A program made the position numbers and the translations under genes. A model generated the notes under the pieces. That model did no database searches and was not told the origin of the DNA. It saw only the letters and a program-made list of their open reading frames with translations. A stretch of DNA of 64,000 nucleotides from Halobacillus ihumii (lineage in GTDB: Bacteria; Bacillota; Bacilli; Bacillales; Halobacillaceae), in NCBI RefSeq assembly GCF_902726645.1, contig NZ_CACVAO010000001.1, forward strand, positions 2,774,764 to 2,838,763, in the 5' to 3' direction. Shown here piece by piece: positions 8,034-19,064 of the stretch (its first letter is position 1; every line of letters begins with the position of its first letter).

Positions 8034-9230
8034 TTACAACAAAATACCTTTTTTATTGATAACCTGTGAGGCTGCTTCAAAAGCCTGATCTATATCTTTG
8101 ATTAAATCGTCTGGATGTTCTAATCCAACGGAGAGTCTTAGCAGCCCATCGGTAATGCCTCTGGTTTCTCTTTCTTTTGCCGGCATAGCTGCATGTGACA
8201 TGGTGGCAGGACAAGAAAGAATCGATTCGACTGCACCAAGACTTACTGCGAAAACCGGCAGGCGAATATTTTCCACAAATGCTTTGGCAGCAGATTTAGT
8301 TGGCAAACGAAAGGATAGGAGGGCACCTGATCCCTTAGATTGTCTGGCATGGATGGGGTATCCATCGTGAAAAGATAAACCAGGATAATAAACGTCTTCC
8401 GTCAACGGATGATGATGAAGGTGCAGGGCGATTTTTTCTGCCGTTTCAGAAGAATGTGATAGTCTCGCACCCAGGGTTTTAATGCCCTGGATTAATTGAT
8501 AAGCATCCTGAACCCCTAAGATTGAACCAAATGAGTTTTGAATAAAAGCTAATTTTTCACCAAGCTCTTTAGTCTTCGTGACGGCTAAACCTGCGATAAT
8601 GTCACTGTGCCCAGATAAAAACTTGGTGGCACTATGAAGCACAACATCGGCTCCCAGCTCAAGCGGATTCTGGTAAAGAGGTGTCATAAATGTGTTATCA
8701 ACAAAAGTTAGGCAGTCATTGGCTTTAGCTAATTTAACGACTCCTTCGATGTCGGTAATATTCAGGCATGGGTTTGAAGGTGTCTCAATATAGAGCACTC
8801 TCGTGTTTGGCTGGATGGCACTGCACGTTTCGTTAAGGTCGGACATATTTACAAAAGTATGTTCGATATTGTACTTATTGAGTATCTCTGTGATCAGGCG
8901 GTAAGTGCCTCCATATACATCTTTCGATACGAGTACATGGTCCCCTGAAGAAAGAAGCATAAAGGCGGCGGAAATAGCTGCCATGCCTGATGCGAAAGCT
9001 AACCCTCTTTGACCTCCCTCCAAGTCTGCGATGGTGTCTTCTAATATTTGCCGCGTTGGGTTGCCGGACCTGCTGTAATCATACGGACCAAACTGATCAA
9101 AGCTTTTTTGATGGTAGGTGGATGACAAGTAAATTGGAACGTTAACGGCACCTGTGTTATGTTCCGTATGATCATGACTGGCCGAAGAATGAATGAATTT
9201 CGTCTCTACTCGATCATTGTAAGCACTCAT
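8034..9230 (-). CDS. metC: Cystathionine beta-lyase (Cys/Met metabolism PLP enzyme)
   Basis: A 398-residue type I PLP enzyme of the Cys/Met family. YDYSRSGNPTR near 57-67 binds phosphate, FASGMAAISA follows, and the Schiff-base lysine lies in HSATKFLSGHSD near 200-211. The C-terminal SVGLEHPDDLI is typical. Members of this family interconvert function, so cystathionine gamma-lyase or homocysteine-forming thiolyase activity cannot be excluded; position downstream of metI supports cystathionine to homocysteine. ATG follows AGGAGGAATTTTAATAT. It starts 44 bases after metH in the same SAM-controlled operon. Confidence 0.85.
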   Translation of the reverse strand: MSAYNDRVETKFIHSSASHDHTEHNTGAVNVPIYLSSTYHQKSFDQFGPYDYSRSGNPTRQILEDTIADLEGGQRGLAFASGMAAISAAFMLLSSGDHVLVSKDVYGGTYRLITEILNKYNIEHTFVNMSDLNETCSAIQPNTRVLYIETPSNPCLNITDIEGVVKLAKANDCLTFVDNTFMTPLYQNPLELGADVVLHSATKFLSGHSDIIAGLAVTKTKELGEKLAFIQNSFGSILGVQDAYQLIQGIKTLGARLSHSSETAEKIALHLHHHPLTEDVYYPGLSFHDGYPIHARQSKGSGALLSFRLPTKSAAKAFVENIRLPVFAVSLGAVESILSCPATMSHAAMPAKERETRGITDGLLRLSVGLEHPDDLIKDIDQAFEAASQVINKKGILL

Positions 9231-9274
9231 ATATTAAAATTCCTCCTTTTAGGGCTCTTGTCTTTTTTCAATAC

Positions 9275-12200
9275 TTAATGAACGTTAAAATAACGTGCTT
9301 CAGGATGGGCAAATACCATGGCCGTGACGGAGGCTTCGGGTTCCATCATGCATTCCTCAGTTAATTCAATCCCGATTTTTTCTGGCCTAATCAATTGAAA
9401 TAATTTTTTCTGATCGTCTAAATCGGGACAGGCCGGATAGCCGAATGAATATCGTTGCCCTTGATATTTGGCTGAGAAACGTTCTTGCATCGTGAAATCC
9501 GTCGGGTCAGGGAATCCCCATTTGTCCCGCAGGAGCTGATGGATGTGTTCGGCTAGACCTTCTGCCGTTTCTAAAGCTAATGCTTGCAACGCGTGGCTCT
9601 TCAAATATTCCCCTTGTTGTTTCATCTCTAAAGATCGCTCCCTGATTCCTTTACCGGCCGTAACCGAGAAGAAGCCAACATAGTCCATTTCCCCGCTGGA
9701 TACGGAGCGCAGATAGTCTGCTAAGCAAAGATACGGCTCCTTGTATTGGCGAGGAAAAGTAAAGCGTTCAAGGATCGTCTTTTGAGCAGCAGGATCGTAA
9801 ATGATTACGTCATCCCCATCAGATTGGGCGGGAAAGAACTGGTAGAGAGCGGACGGCTGGATCCAGTTTTCTTTTTCAGCCTTCAGCAGTAAATCATCGA
9901 CAACCTCTTTTAACTGGTGAGCTTTGCTATTTCCATCTTCTAATAGTTTGGAAAATCTGCCTTTTAGCCCCAGGTGATGACCAATCAGCATCTGCATGTT
10001 AATAAAAGGTTTAATATGAGCAATGGAATAATCGCGTAAAATATGCTGTTCGAAATCGTGCGGCTGGTAAATCGGGACGGTCTTAGAAACGTTTGATACT
10101 GGCTTATCAGCTACGGCTGTGGCTGATTGAACCTTGGTTTGCTCACTTCCTCTCGCAATAGCTTTGGCCTGTTTCTCTTTTTGCTGGTGAATTAACAGCT
10201 CTCGCTCCTCCCTTTGACTAAGCTGGTTTGCTAGGCCTAGTCCGTCCATAGCGTCCTTTGCATAAAAGACTGTACCTTCATATTGAGGAGCGATTTTTGT
10301 ATTCGTAAACTTTCTTGATAAGGCAGCGCCGCCCACCAATATCGGCAGATTTATTCGCTGCTGTTTCAGGTCCTGGGCGGTTAATACCATTTGCTGCGCT
10401 GACTTGACGAGCAATCCTGATAATCCAATATAGTCAGGTTTTTCCTCATTAATTTGTTTGATTAGCTCAGGCGGAGTAACTTTGATTCCGAGATCGACTA
10501 CTTCAAATCCATTGTTGCTTAGAATGATATCTACAAGGTTTTTCCCGATGTCGTGCACATCGCCTTTGACGGTCGCAAGAAGGATTTTCCCTTTTTTATT
10601 GGACGTATCATCTTTTTCCATATGAGGTTCAAGAAAAGCAACTGAGGTTTTCATTACCTCAGCGCTTTGCAGAACTTCGGCTACAATAAGCTGATTGTCG
10701 TTAAATAGGCGTCCAACTTCAGCCATTCCTTCCATAAGTGGTCCATTGATAATTTTTAAAGGGGCAGGGTACGTTTCCAGCGCCTTTTCAAGGTCGGGGA
10801 GTAATCCTTCCTTTGTTCCTTCCACAACATAGTGGGCCAATCGTTCGGGTAAACTCATCGTTGCTGTTGGTACTTTGACTTCCTTTTTCTTACCGCGGTA
10901 AAAGGCTGTAAAAGATGCGAGTGTGCCATCAGTCGTTTGAAAAAGCAGGTCATTAGCCTGTTTAATTTCTTTTTCAGCTATAGAAGCAAATCGTTCCAGC
11001 TTTTCGGTATTTACAATCGCATAATCAAGTCCAGCTTTTGTGCAATGATAAAGATAGACGGCATTGAGAACTTCCCTTCCAACTGGGGGAAGGCCAAAGG
11101 AGACATTACTTACCCCTAAAACGGTTTGGCAATTTGGCAGCTGTTTCTTAATTAAACGAATTCCCTCAATCGTTTCGTTAGCAGAGCCGATGTATTGTTC
11201 ATCACCAGTTCCGACAGGGAAGACGAGCGGGTCAAAAATAATGTCCGTTTCATCAAGACCGTATTCGTCGACTAAAATATTGCGAGAGCGTTTGGCGATC
11301 GCAAGTTTCCTCTCGGCTGTAAGCGCCATTCCTTCTTCATCAATAGTCCCGACGACGACGGCGGCACCGTATTGATGTACGAGTGGAAGGACTTCTTTAA
11401 AGCGGTCTTCGCCGTCTTCAAGGTTGATCGAATTGATAATCACTTTTCCCTGCGAGTAGGTGAGCGCTTTTTCGATAACGGCCACATCAGTTGAATCGAT
11501 GATCAGTGGGACCTTCACTTTATTGATGACTTGTTTCATAAATGCTTCCATATCCTCTACTTCATCGCGATCTGGGTCAGCGAGACAAATATCAATCACC
11601 TGGGCGCCTTTCTTCACTTGGGCTCTGGCAATTTCCGAAGCTTCTTCAAATTTTCCTTCTGCGATCAACCGTTTGAATTTGCGGGAGCCGATTACGTTGG
11701 TTCTCTCACCAATCAGAATCGGGCGGTCATTTTTATCTTCATAAATAAACGGTTCGATTCCTGAAACAGCGTGCGGATGGGACGAGGGTACCTTTCTAGG
11801 TTCGATTTCCTTTATAGCCTCTGCAAGTGCTCTTGTATGATCGGGTGTTGTACCACAGCAGCCGCCTACGACATTCAGCCAACCCTTTTCTGCAAAACCG
11901 GCAACCTTTATAGCTAGAGATTCAGGTGTTTCGTGATAATGACCTTCTTCATCAGGAAGCCCGGCATTTGGATAACAACTGACAGAGGTGGTAGCAAGCT
12001 CTGAAAGTGAACGAACATGATCGCGCATGAATTCCGGACCAGTTGCACAATTTAACCCGACAACAGCAGGTTTCATATGTTCCAGCGATAAATAAAAAGC
12101 TTCGATCGACTGCCCTGCAAGTGTAGTGCCCATCGGTTCGATCGTTCCCGAAATCATCAAAGGAAGTGTTTGCTGGAGTGATGTAAAGGCTCGAGTGATT

Positions 12201-12727
12201 CCAAGGTAGGCCGCTTTTACATTCAGCATATCCTGGGAAGTCTCTAACAAGAGCAGGTCAACTTCACCTTTGATCAATCCTCTTGCTTGCTCTTCATAGG
12301 AATCGGCCAACTTTTCAAAAGTTGTTCCTCCTGTCACGGAGAGGGTTTTGGTCGTTGGTCCCATAGCTCCAGCTACGAAACGGGGACGCCCATCTTTTGA
12401 AAAGGTACTGGCCGCCTGTTTAGCGATTTGTGCCGCTTTGTAATTAATCTCTTCTGCTAAGTGACCTAACTCATATTCGTCGAGTACGAGATCAGTTGCT
12501 CCAAATGTATTTGTTTCAATGATATCTGCGCCCGCCTCCAGGTATTGAACATGAATGTGCTCAAGCACTTCTGGCGCCGTTATATTCAAGTATTCATTAC
12601 AACCCTCATAGGATTCTCCCCCAAAATCTTCTGCTTCAAGTCCGGCATTTTGCAGCATTGTTCCCATGGCTCCGTCCAATACAAGAATTCGTTTTGCGAG
12701 ATGTTGTTCAAATAATGTGGCTCCCAT
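9275..12727 (-). CDS. metH: Cobalamin-dependent methionine synthase
   Basis: A 1150-residue four-module enzyme. Order: homocysteine-binding barrel with zinc cysteines in GLNCATGP and [11 protein letters not shown] (about residues 1-320); pterin-binding domain starting [16 protein letters not shown] (about 340-600); cobalamin cap and Rossmann domain with [11 protein letters not shown] carrying the cobalt-ligand His (about 640-870); and the AdoMet reactivation domain with [20 protein letters not shown] near the C-terminus. It transfers the methyl of 5-methyl-THF to homocysteine. The start ATG has GGAAGG upstream and overlaps the end of yitJ by 20 bases, so translation is coupled. A poorly conserved Gln/Lys/Ala linker (near 880-920) separates the B12 and reactivation modules. 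Confidence 0.97.
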   Translation of the reverse strand: MGATLFEQHLAKRILVLDGAMGTMLQNAGLEAEDFGGESYEGCNEYLNITAPEVLEHIHVQYLEAGADIIETNTFGATDLVLDEYELGHLAEEINYKAAQIAKQAASTFSKDGRPRFVAGAMGPTTKTLSVTGGTTFEKLADSYEEQARGLIKGEVDLLLLETSQDMLNVKAAYLGITRAFTSLQQTLPLMISGTIEPMGTTLAGQSIEAFYLSLEHMKPAVVGLNCATGPEFMRDHVRSLSELATTSVSCYPNAGLPDEEGHYHETPESLAIKVAGFAEKGWLNVVGGCCGTTPDHTRALAEAIKEIEPRKVPSSHPHAVSGIEPFIYEDKNDRPILIGERTNVIGSRKFKRLIAEGKFEEASEIARAQVKKGAQVIDICLADPDRDEVEDMEAFMKQVINKVKVPLIIDSTDVAVIEKALTYSQGKVIINSINLEDGEDRFKEVLPLVHQYGAAVVVGTIDEEGMALTAERKLAIAKRSRNILVDEYGLDETDIIFDPLVFPVGTGDEQYIGSANETIEGIRLIKKQLPNCQTVLGVSNVSFGLPPVGREVLNAVYLYHCTKAGLDYAIVNTEKLERFASIAEKEIKQANDLLFQTTDGTLASFTAFYRGKKKEVKVPTATMSLPERLAHYVVEGTKEGLLPDLEKALETYPAPLKIINGPLMEGMAEVGRLFNDNQLIVAEVLQSAEVMKTSVAFLEPHMEKDDTSNKKGKILLATVKGDVHDIGKNLVDIILSNNGFEVVDLGIKVTPPELIKQINEEKPDYIGLSGLLVKSAQQMVLTAQDLKQQRINLPILVGGAALSRKFTNTKIAPQYEGTVFYAKDAMDGLGLANQLSQREERELLIHQQKEKQAKAIARGSEQTKVQSATAVADKPVSNVSKTVPIYQPHDFEQHILRDYSIAHIKPFINMQMLIGHHLGLKGRFSKLLEDGNSKAHQLKEVVDDLLLKAEKENWIQPSALYQFFPAQSDGDDVIIYDPAAQKTILERFTFPRQYKEPYLCLADYLRSVSSGEMDYVGFFSVTAGKGIRERSLEMKQQGEYLKSHALQALALETAEGLAEHIHQLLRDKWGFPDPTDFTMQERFSAKYQGQRYSFGYPACPDLDDQKKLFQLIRPEKIGIELTEECMMEPEASVTAMVFAHPEARYFNVH

Positions 12728-14570
12728 TTACAACCTTCCTTTCCTTGTCTGTTTGTGTTTTCTGCTTAATATAATGAGTGAGTTCTTCTGTGATTTCGTA
12801 TCGTAAAAAGGGTGTGATTAAATAAATCCCGTTAAAATAATTAATTGCAGCATCAATTAAAGATTTTGCAATGGCGATCCCTTCGGCTTGGGATAGCACG
12901 GGGTCGTGGCTGCAAGCTTCCATACGCTGTCTAATCTCCGAAGAGAGCGTAATTCCTGGTACTTCATTGTGCAAAAACTCCGCATTACGCGAGCTGATCA
13001 ATGGCATGATGCCAATATAAATAGGGGCTGATATATGCTTGGTGGCTTCATAGACTTCTTTCAGCTGCTCTTTACTGTAAACTGGCTGACTGATAAAGTA
13101 ATCTGCGCCATATTTGATCTTTTTTTCTAAACGGCCAACCGCTCGATTAAGGTTTCGAACATTTGGATTAAAAGCTGCTGCAACGGAGAAATTCGTGTTT
13201 ATTCCAAGTGATTTTCCAGAGAATGAAATTCCTTTATTCAGTTGTTTGATGTAATGAATCAAATCAAATGAAGACAGGTCATAGACGGATGTAGCGCCAG
13301 GAAAATCACCGATTTTAGTCGGATCTCCGGTGATAGCAAGGACCTGGGTGATTCCGAGTGTATGCAGTCCCATCAAGTGGGATTGCAGACCAATCAGGTT
13401 TCGGTCGCGGCAGGATATATGGACTAACGGATTGATATCGAATTTTTGCTTGATAATGGAGGCGACGGCTGTATTGCAAATTCTCGGGCTGGCGAGTGAA
13501 TTATCGGCTAATGTCACTGAATCGACGCCAGCTTCTTGGAGCGCCTGCGCCCCTTTTAAATATCGATCGGTAGAGAGACGCTTCGGTGGATCAAGCTCAA
13601 CAATAATGGACGGTCTTTGCTCAGCTATTTCGTAAAGGTGTGGACGAGTATCTTTATGCTCTTCAGGGGAAGCCGGAGCCTTTTCCTGAATAGAAATGCT
13701 CTTCTGTTCGATTGGCTTGATACCTTTTACTTCGTTCGCAATTGCAGCAATATGCTCGGGTGTCGTTCCGCAGCAGCCCCCTATAAGTCTGGCTCCTTGT
13801 TCATAAAGGGCGCGGGCACTTGCTTTAAAATAATTCGCATCTGTTTTGTAAACAAATCTGCCATCTTGGTAAGCTGGCAAGCTAGCATTCGGGTAGGCAG
13901 AAAGTACGGCTCTTTCTGGAAGAGGGACACTCTCTAATGCCTGGACCATGTGGTAAGGTCCCAATCTGCAATTGACCCCAATTACATCAGCCCCTGCTTT
14001 TTCTATGATTGCTAAAGCTTCAGCAAGGGAGGTGCCTTCCTGAAGTACACCTGGTTCATGCATGGACACTTGGGCGATAATCGGGAGAGTGGTTTCTTTT
14101 CTAGCAATTTCTAAAACGGTTATAAGTTCTTCCAGGTCATAAAACGTTTCTAGTAAAATTCCATCAACTTCTTCAAACAACAAACAGTAAAGCTGCTCAC
14201 GAAAGGTTCGTTTGATTTCTTCCAGGGAGACGGCTTGTTTTTTAATGCCGCGTATTCCTCCGATGGTACCCACTACATAGGTATTGTCTGTTGCTGCTTG
14301 TTTAGCTAGTCTGACAGCTGCTGTATTGATTTCTTTTACTTTATCCTCTAACCCATAACGTGCTAGTTTAATATAATTGGCTCCATATGTATTCGTTTGA
14401 ATAATGTCAGCACCAGCATTAACATACGCCTGGTGAACATACAGGACTTCGTCAGGATGGGAAAGGTTTAACTCCTCAAAGCACTGGTCAATGCCGTAAG
14501 AGTAAAGCAATGTTCCCATAGCACCGTCGCCTACTACAGTTTTGTCTTGAAGGGCTTCTCTCAGGTTCAT
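12708..14570 (-). CDS. yitJ: Bifunctional homocysteine methyltransferase / methylenetetrahydrofolate reductase
   Basis: A 620-residue fusion. Residues 1-290 form a homocysteine S-methyltransferase barrel with GVNCRLGP and [12 protein letters not shown] zinc cysteines. Residues about 325-600 form a MetF-type FAD barrel ([36 protein letters not shown]). This matches B. subtilis YitJ, where the reductase half makes 5-methyl-THF for methionine synthesis. Encoding it directly upstream of metH, with a 20-base overlap, fits supply of methyl-THF to MetH. ATG follows GGAGGAACAGT. Confidence 0.93.
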   Translation of the reverse strand: MNLREALQDKTVVGDGAMGTLLYSYGIDQCFEELNLSHPDEVLYVHQAYVNAGADIIQTNTYGANYIKLARYGLEDKVKEINTAAVRLAKQAATDNTYVVGTIGGIRGIKKQAVSLEEIKRTFREQLYCLLFEEVDGILLETFYDLEELITVLEIARKETTLPIIAQVSMHEPGVLQEGTSLAEALAIIEKAGADVIGVNCRLGPYHMVQALESVPLPERAVLSAYPNASLPAYQDGRFVYKTDANYFKASARALYEQGARLIGGCCGTTPEHIAAIANEVKGIKPIEQKSISIQEKAPASPEEHKDTRPHLYEIAEQRPSIIVELDPPKRLSTDRYLKGAQALQEAGVDSVTLADNSLASPRICNTAVASIIKQKFDINPLVHISCRDRNLIGLQSHLMGLHTLGITQVLAITGDPTKIGDFPGATSVYDLSSFDLIHYIKQLNKGISFSGKSLGINTNFSVAAAFNPNVRNLNRAVGRLEKKIKYGADYFISQPVYSKEQLKEVYEATKHISAPIYIGIMPLISSRNAEFLHNEVPGITLSSEIRQRMEACSHDPVLSQAEGIAIAKSLIDAAINYFNGIYLITPFLRYEITEELTHYIKQKTQTDKERKVVNGSHII

Positions 14571-14620
14571 ACTGTTCCTCCTGTTCTCAATTAAGGTATG
14601 GGATCGATTCCAAATATCTG

Positions 14621-15733
14621 CTATTTCCCTTGTAATTTATTCAGCGTCTGATCGAGATCCGCGATCAGATCGTCTATACTTTCAATGCCAACTGAAAACC
14701 GCAGCAGCCGATTACACACACCATAGTTTTTCCGCTTATCCTCTGGTATGTCGGCGTGAGTCTGAGTTGCTGGATAGGTGATAAAGCTTTCTACTCCGCC
14801 GAGACTCTCGGCAAAGGTGATGACTTTCAAGTTTCTTAAAAAAGGATCGATGCAGTGCTCAGCTGCTAGTCGAAAGGAAAGCATTCCGCCTCGACCGGGA
14901 TAAAAGACGTGTGTAATGGCGTGATGCCGCTCCAGGTATGCAACTACCGCCTTTGCATTTTTTTCGTGCCGCTCCATTCGTAAGGCAAGGGTTTTCATTC
15001 CCCGCATGAGCAGCCACGAGTCAAAAGGGGAGAGGACGGCACCGGTGGTATTTTGATGAAGAGCTAATTTTTCACAAATCACAGAGTCCCTTGCGACAAG
15101 TAATCCAGCCAAAGTATCGTTATGACCGCCTAAATATTTCGTTGCACTATGGATTACAATATCGGCTCCTTCTCGTAAAGGCTGTTGCAGAAGCGGTGTA
15201 TATAAGGTGTTATCGACAAGCAGCAGAAGTCCATGTTCTCTAGCCACTCTCGCGATAGCCGGAATATCCGCTACATGCATAAGCGGATTTGTAGGTGTCT
15301 CAATGTAAATGGCTTTTGTTTTGTTAGTAATGTATCGTTCTAAATCAGATAGATGCTGGCTGTTACAATAGTGAAATGTCAAACCATATTGAGAGGAAAG
15401 ATGCTCGAATAAACGATAACTACCGCCATAAAGGTCTTCTGACACAAGGATTTCATCTTGATGGGCGAATAAAGAAAGTGCAGTTTGGATCGCTGCCATT
15501 CCTGAACTGAATGCGAATCCCATTTCTCCGTGTTCGATTTCGGCAATGGAACGTTCGAGTATGGCTCTGGTTGGATTACCTGTTCTTGAGTAGTCAAAGC
15601 CGGTTGATTCGCCGATGCCAGGGTGCTGATAGGCAGTTGAGAAATAGACAGGTGCATTAATGGTTCCTGTAGCATCCTCATTGTTCTTACCTGTATGAAC
15701 AAGCTTCGTTTCCGTACGTGAGGTAGTAGACAT
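14621..15733 (-). CDS. metI: Cystathionine gamma-synthase / O-acetylhomoserine thiolyase
   Basis: A 370-residue Cys/Met PLP enzyme: [15 protein letters not shown] near 45-59, [12 protein letters not shown], and the lysine in [13 protein letters not shown] near 190-202. As in B. subtilis MetI it is the first gene after a SAM-I riboswitch and precedes a metC-like gene in the same transcript, here with yitJ and metH between them. Start ATG at 15733 is preferred over 15739 because AAAAGGAG is then eight bases away. Function: joins an activated homoserine with cysteine, or sulfide, toward homocysteine. Confidence 0.88.
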   Translation of the reverse strand: MSTTSRTETKLVHTGKNNEDATGTINAPVYFSTAYQHPGIGESTGFDYSRTGNPTRAILERSIAEIEHGEMGFAFSSGMAAIQTALSLFAHQDEILVSEDLYGGSYRLFEHLSSQYGLTFHYCNSQHLSDLERYITNKTKAIYIETPTNPLMHVADIPAIARVAREHGLLLLVDNTLYTPLLQQPLREGADIVIHSATKYLGGHNDTLAGLLVARDSVICEKLALHQNTTGAVLSPFDSWLLMRGMKTLALRMERHEKNAKAVVAYLERHHAITHVFYPGRGGMLSFRLAAEHCIDPFLRNLKVITFAESLGGVESFITYPATQTHADIPEDKRKNYGVCNRLLRFSVGIESIDDLIADLDQTLNKLQGK

Positions 15734-15758
15734 GATCATTCTCCTTTTAAAAAAATAA

Positions 15759-15788
15759 AAAAGCCTTCTGTAAGAAGAAGGCTTTAAA
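15759..15788 (-). terminator. SAM riboswitch expression-platform terminator (metI)
   Basis: On the minus strand AAGCCTTCT pairs with AGAAGGCTT, followed by a run of T. It lies between the riboswitch aptamer and the metI start. Confidence 0.9.
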
Positions 15789-15794
15789 ATATTT

Positions 15795-15913
15795 CATGCT
15801 TCTCCTTATCTTCCAAGTTTTAAATAACTTGCTGGATTTAGCACCAGTCTGGTTATACCAGTGGTTGCTGAGGCTTCATCGGGCCAGTCCCTACACCTCT
15901 CTAGATAAGAATC
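15795..15913 (-). promoter_or_regulatory. SAM-I (S-box) riboswitch for the metI operon
   Basis: Read on the minus strand: TTCTTATCTAGAGAGGTG, then GGGACTGGCCCGATGAAGCC, CAGCAACC, and closing GATAAGGAGAA, all hallmarks of SAM-I aptamers. SAM binding is expected to favour the adjacent terminator and stop transcription of metI-yitJ-metH-metC. Confidence 0.95.
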
Positions 15914-15945
15914 TTTATGTAATTTTTTGGTATTTTTAATACATT

Positions 15946-15974
15946 ACTTTACATCAATAGACTATTGAGTTCAA
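15946..15974 (-). promoter_or_regulatory. Possible sigma-A promoter of the metI operon
   Basis: On the minus strand TTGAAC and TAAAGT are separated by 17 bases, about 35 bases before the riboswitch. The -10 matches only four of six consensus positions. Confidence 0.45.
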
Positions 15975-16228
15975 GAAAAAATTTATGCATTGTTGCGGAA
16001 TTCGTCTAAACGTAGTTTATGATTTCTACTAATGATCTAGTACAAGAATTTAAATCATATTCCAAAAGTTGGTTATTCATTTCATGATGTTGCGACTTAC
16101 ATTACACGAAATAAAACAAGGAATCAAGAGTAATTTTCAAAAAAATTTAAATTTTATCATTCCCAACTAAATCACTATGAATAAAGGGTTTTAAGACTTC
16201 ACAAGTAACAAATTTTAGAAAAATCCCT

Positions 16229-16257
16229 TTGACAGAAGACAATACTTGTTGTATATT
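16229..16257 (+). promoter_or_regulatory. Sigma-A promoter of the cysH operon
   Basis: TTGACA and TATATT are separated by 17 bases, ending about 25 bases before the SAM-I aptamer. Very close to consensus. Confidence 0.85.
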
Positions 16258-16281
16258 TTCCTGTAACAAAATTAAATCAAA

Positions 16282-16386
16282 TTCTTATCCAGAGGGGTGG
16301 AGGGACTTGGCCCGACGAAACCCCGGCAACAGACTAGTCATAGTACTGTGCTAACTCCAACAAGCTATTGGCTTGATAGATAAGAA
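16282..16386 (+). promoter_or_regulatory. SAM-I (S-box) riboswitch for the cysH operon
   Basis: TTCTTATCCAGAGGGGTGG, GGGACTTGGCCCGACGAAAC, CCGGCAACAG and closing GATAAGAAGAG form the SAM-I core with the P1 stem TTCTTATC / GATAAGAA. Divergent from the metI riboswitch about 370 bases away. Confidence 0.95.
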
Positions 16387-16409
16387 GAGACGTAATTCGT
16401 AACTGAAAC

Positions 16410-16445
16410 CCTCTTCTTATTGCTGTTTAAGAAGAGGATTTTTTT
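16410..16445 (+). terminator. SAM riboswitch terminator (cysH)
   Basis: CCTCTTCTTA pairs with TAAGAAGAGG, followed by ATTTTTTT. The left arm competes with the aptamer's closing strand GATAAGAAGAG, the usual S-box switch. Confidence 0.92.
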
Positions 16446-16479
16446 AATTGAATCATGTTGCTGCTGACTAGACAACTAG

Positions 16480-16521
16480 AGGCGGTGCTGCTTGCTGGAG
16501 TGGGCAGTGCTGCCTTTTTTC
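16480..16521 (+). terminator. Second terminator-like hairpin in the cysH leader
   Basis: AGGCGGTGCTGC can pair with GCAGTGCTGCCT (three G-U pairs) around a 12-base loop, followed by TTTTTTC. It stands after the riboswitch terminator and 48 bases before cysH. Confidence 0.6.
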
Positions 16522-16568
16522 TTTGCTTTTGACAAATAGTAACGTTATCTATTAAGGAGGACTAAACT

Positions 16569-17303
16569 ATGAACAATAACGTGTTAACCTATGACTCTAT
16601 ATTTGAAAATCCTTTCCCAGATCAAATTACAGCAGATCATAAACAAGAAGCATTACAAGTGCTGAAATGGGCTTATCGTTCGTATGATGATATCGTTTAT
16701 GCGTGCAGCTTTGGAGCAGAAGGAATTGTATTGATTGATCTGATTTCTCAGGTAAAGAAAGATGCAGCGATTGTATTCCTGGATACGGATGTCCATTTTC
16801 AGGAGACATACGATCTTATTAATCAAATAAAAGAAAGATTTCCAGAATTGCAGATTACGATGAAAAAGCCAGATTTAACCTTGAAGGAACAGGCAAGTAA
16901 GCATGGCGATGAGTTGTGGAATCGAAATCCTGATCAATGTTGTTATATCAGAAAGATAAAGCCGCTTGAAGAAGCGTTAAACGGGGCGACGGCCTGGGTT
17001 TCCGGGTTAAGACGCGAGCAATCTGCCAGCAGAAGTGAGACCAATTTTGTGAATAGAGATGATCGATTCCGTTCGATCAAGGTATGTCCTCTTATTCACT
17101 GGACCTGGGAAGATGTGTGGGAGCATATCCGTGCAAATAATCTTCCATACAATGAGCTACATGATCAGGGATACGCAAGTATTGGCTGTATACCTTGTAC
17201 GGCTCCCTCAGATGACCCTAACGATCGTTCCTCCAGATGGAAGGGATTCGAAAAGACGGAATGTGGTCTCCACACAGGGCCTCCTAAGGACTCTCGTTCA
17301 TGA
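16569..17303 (+). CDS. cysH: Phosphoadenylyl/adenylyl-sulfate reductase
   Basis: A 244-residue PAPS/APS reductase. CSFGAEG near 46-52 is the PP-loop-like binding segment, Cys124-Cys125 (QCCYIRK) and Cys207/Cys210 (GCIPC) form the four-cysteine [4Fe-4S] motif of the APS-type branch, and ECGLH near the end carries the catalytic cysteine. It reduces activated sulfate to sulfite. ATG follows AAGGAGG. The stop overlaps the cysP start as ATGA. Controlled by the SAM-I riboswitch upstream. Confidence 0.93.
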   Translation: MNNNVLTYDSIFENPFPDQITADHKQEALQVLKWAYRSYDDIVYACSFGAEGIVLIDLISQVKKDAAIVFLDTDVHFQETYDLINQIKERFPELQITMKKPDLTLKEQASKHGDELWNRNPDQCCYIRKIKPLEEALNGATAWVSGLRREQSASRSETNFVNRDDRFRSIKVCPLIHWTWEDVWEHIRANNLPYNELHDQGYASIGCIPCTAPSDDPNDRSSRWKGFEKTECGLHTGPPKDSRS

Positions 17304-18382
17304 CACTGATCATAATAGGGCTGGCCGTCTCCTGTTTTTTCGCGTTTAATGTTGGAGCGAGTGGTTCGGCTGCAACGATGGGGATTGCTTATGGGGCTCA
17401 AGTTATCAAAAAGAAACGAACAGCTCTTATCCTAAGCGGCGTAGGAGGTTTACTTGGTGCGTTGTGGGGTGGAGAAGTAGTGGAAACGATAGGAAAGGGA
17501 CTGATCGCTTCTGAACTGCTTACTGTTCAGGCGGCTGTCATTATCTTGTCTGTATCGGCCATTACACTATTTTTCACAAACATGATTGGCATTCCGCTCT
17601 CAACAAGTGAAGTAACAGTTGGAGCCATCGTCGGGGTAGGGATCTCATTACAACAACTCTACCTTGAAAATCTGATCCACGTCGTTACCTTTTGGGTTAT
17701 CGTGCCTGTTGTTGCCTTTGCACTGACATTTTGTTTTGGATTATTTGGGAACTACTGGAGGAAAAAGCGCAAGCATTCAGCGAATAGACAAATTTCCAAA
17801 TGGATTTCGATCTTGCTCATTATTACTGGTTTCATAGAAGCATTTGCTGCTGGAATGAACAACGTAGCGAATGCAATTGGTCCCCTAGTTGGAGCGGGTG
17901 TTTTACCTAAGGAAATGGGGCTGCTGGCTGGAGGAGTGTTTATAGCCCTTGGAAGTATTTTATTAGGAGGCAGAGTGCTTGAAACGAATGGTAAGCGCAT
18001 TTCTACCTTAACCTTAACAGACGGTGTTATGGTATCAGGAACATCAGGAGTACTGGTAGTTGGTGCTTCCTTATTAGGGATCCCGATTCCGATGACACAA
18101 GTCACGACTTCAGCCATTGTAGGTGTAGGGGCAACAAAGAACTGGACAGAGATTTGGAGAAAAAGAATTATTTATCAAATATTGAAAGTTTGGATCACCT
18201 CTCCGATCATTTCTTTGCTCCTTGCGTACTGTTTAACAGAGGTATTCCTGAGGTCAAATTTCTATACAGTTGTGATGATTGCTTGCGGCATACTAGCCAC
18301 TCTGCTGCTGACTGGTTTTGGACGGAAAGCAGCTGTACAGACTCAAAAAGGAAAGCCTCGTTCATTAAAGCAAGAGTTTTAG
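17300..18382 (+). CDS. cysP: Sulfate permease of the PiT family
   Basis: A 360-residue integral membrane protein with about ten helices in two related halves: [18 protein letters not shown] near 12-29 and [16 protein letters not shown] near 186-201, the duplicated PiT signature. Inorganic phosphate transporters share this fold, but in B. subtilis the member in the cysH operon is the sulfate permease CysP, and the gene context is the same here. It overlaps cysH by ATGA and is followed 17 bases later by cysC. Confidence 0.88.
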   Translation: MTLIIIGLAVSCFFAFNVGASGSAATMGIAYGAQVIKKKRTALILSGVGGLLGALWGGEVVETIGKGLIASELLTVQAAVIILSVSAITLFFTNMIGIPLSTSEVTVGAIVGVGISLQQLYLENLIHVVTFWVIVPVVAFALTFCFGLFGNYWRKKRKHSANRQISKWISILLIITGFIEAFAAGMNNVANAIGPLVGAGVLPKEMGLLAGGVFIALGSILLGGRVLETNGKRISTLTLTDGVMVSGTSGVLVVGASLLGIPIPMTQVTTSAIVGVGATKNWTEIWRKRIIYQILKVWITSPIISLLLAYCLTEVFLRSNFYTVVMIACGILATLLLTGFGRKAAVQTQKGKPRSLKQEF

Positions 18383-18399
18383 TATGAGGAGGGTAGGGG

Positions 18400-18996
18400 A
18401 TGAATTCTAACATTATCCGACAAGATACTACGTCTATTTCTAAAATAGATTATCACCGTAAAAATCAGCATTTTAGTGGTGTGGTTTGGCTTACTGGTCT
18501 ATCAGGTTCTGGAAAGTCTACGATAGCTCACCTCATTAATCAGAAGCTCTACAAACAGGGGGTACAAACCTATGTCCTCGATGAAGACGATATACGTCAA
18601 GGTTTAAACAATGATCTTGGTTATGGAGAAAGAGATCGCCAGGAAAACATCCGAAGGGTTGGAGAAGCAGCTAAGCTTTTAGTAGATAGCGGGACGATTG
18701 TAATCGCAGCATTGACCTCCCCTTTTCGGTCAGACCGTAACCAAGTTCGTCATAAATTTGAAGAAGATGAGTTCCTTGAAGTATTTGTAAGCTGTCCGAT
18801 AGAGGACTGTGAGAAACGCGATCCAAAAGGATTATATAAAAAGGTAAGAAAAGGGGGAATCCCATCCTTTACAGGGTTTGATTCCCCCTATGAACCGCCG
18901 TTGACGGGAGAACTAGTCGTGCATACAGATCAGGAATCTGAAGAGATGTCAGTTGAACGTATTATTCGTTTATTACAAGAGAAACATTGGATTTAG
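18400..18996 (+). CDS. cysC: Adenylyl-sulfate kinase
   Basis: A 198-residue APS kinase. The P-loop GLSGSGKST is at 33-41, followed by DEDDIRQGLNNDLGY near 59-73, RDRQENIRRVGE near 75-86, and CEKRDPKGLYKKV near 137-149, all diagnostic. It phosphorylates APS to PAPS. ATG follows GAGGAGGGTAGGG. In B. subtilis sat (sulfate adenylyltransferase) lies between cysP and cysC; here it is absent. A ribosome site and a 12-codon frame (MDIQLNRDFFIS) follow at 19021-19059 and may be the remnant of a lost next gene. Confidence 0.93.
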   Translation: MNSNIIRQDTTSISKIDYHRKNQHFSGVVWLTGLSGSGKSTIAHLINQKLYKQGVQTYVLDEDDIRQGLNNDLGYGERDRQENIRRVGEAAKLLVDSGTIVIAALTSPFRSDRNQVRHKFEEDEFLEVFVSCPIEDCEKRDPKGLYKKVRKGGIPSFTGFDSPYEPPLTGELVVHTDQESEEMSVERIIRLLQEKHWI

Positions 18997-19064
18997 TCTG
19001 TCGAAGGGAGTTTTTTAATAATGGATATCCAATTAAATCGTGACTTCTTTATTTCGTGAGTTTC

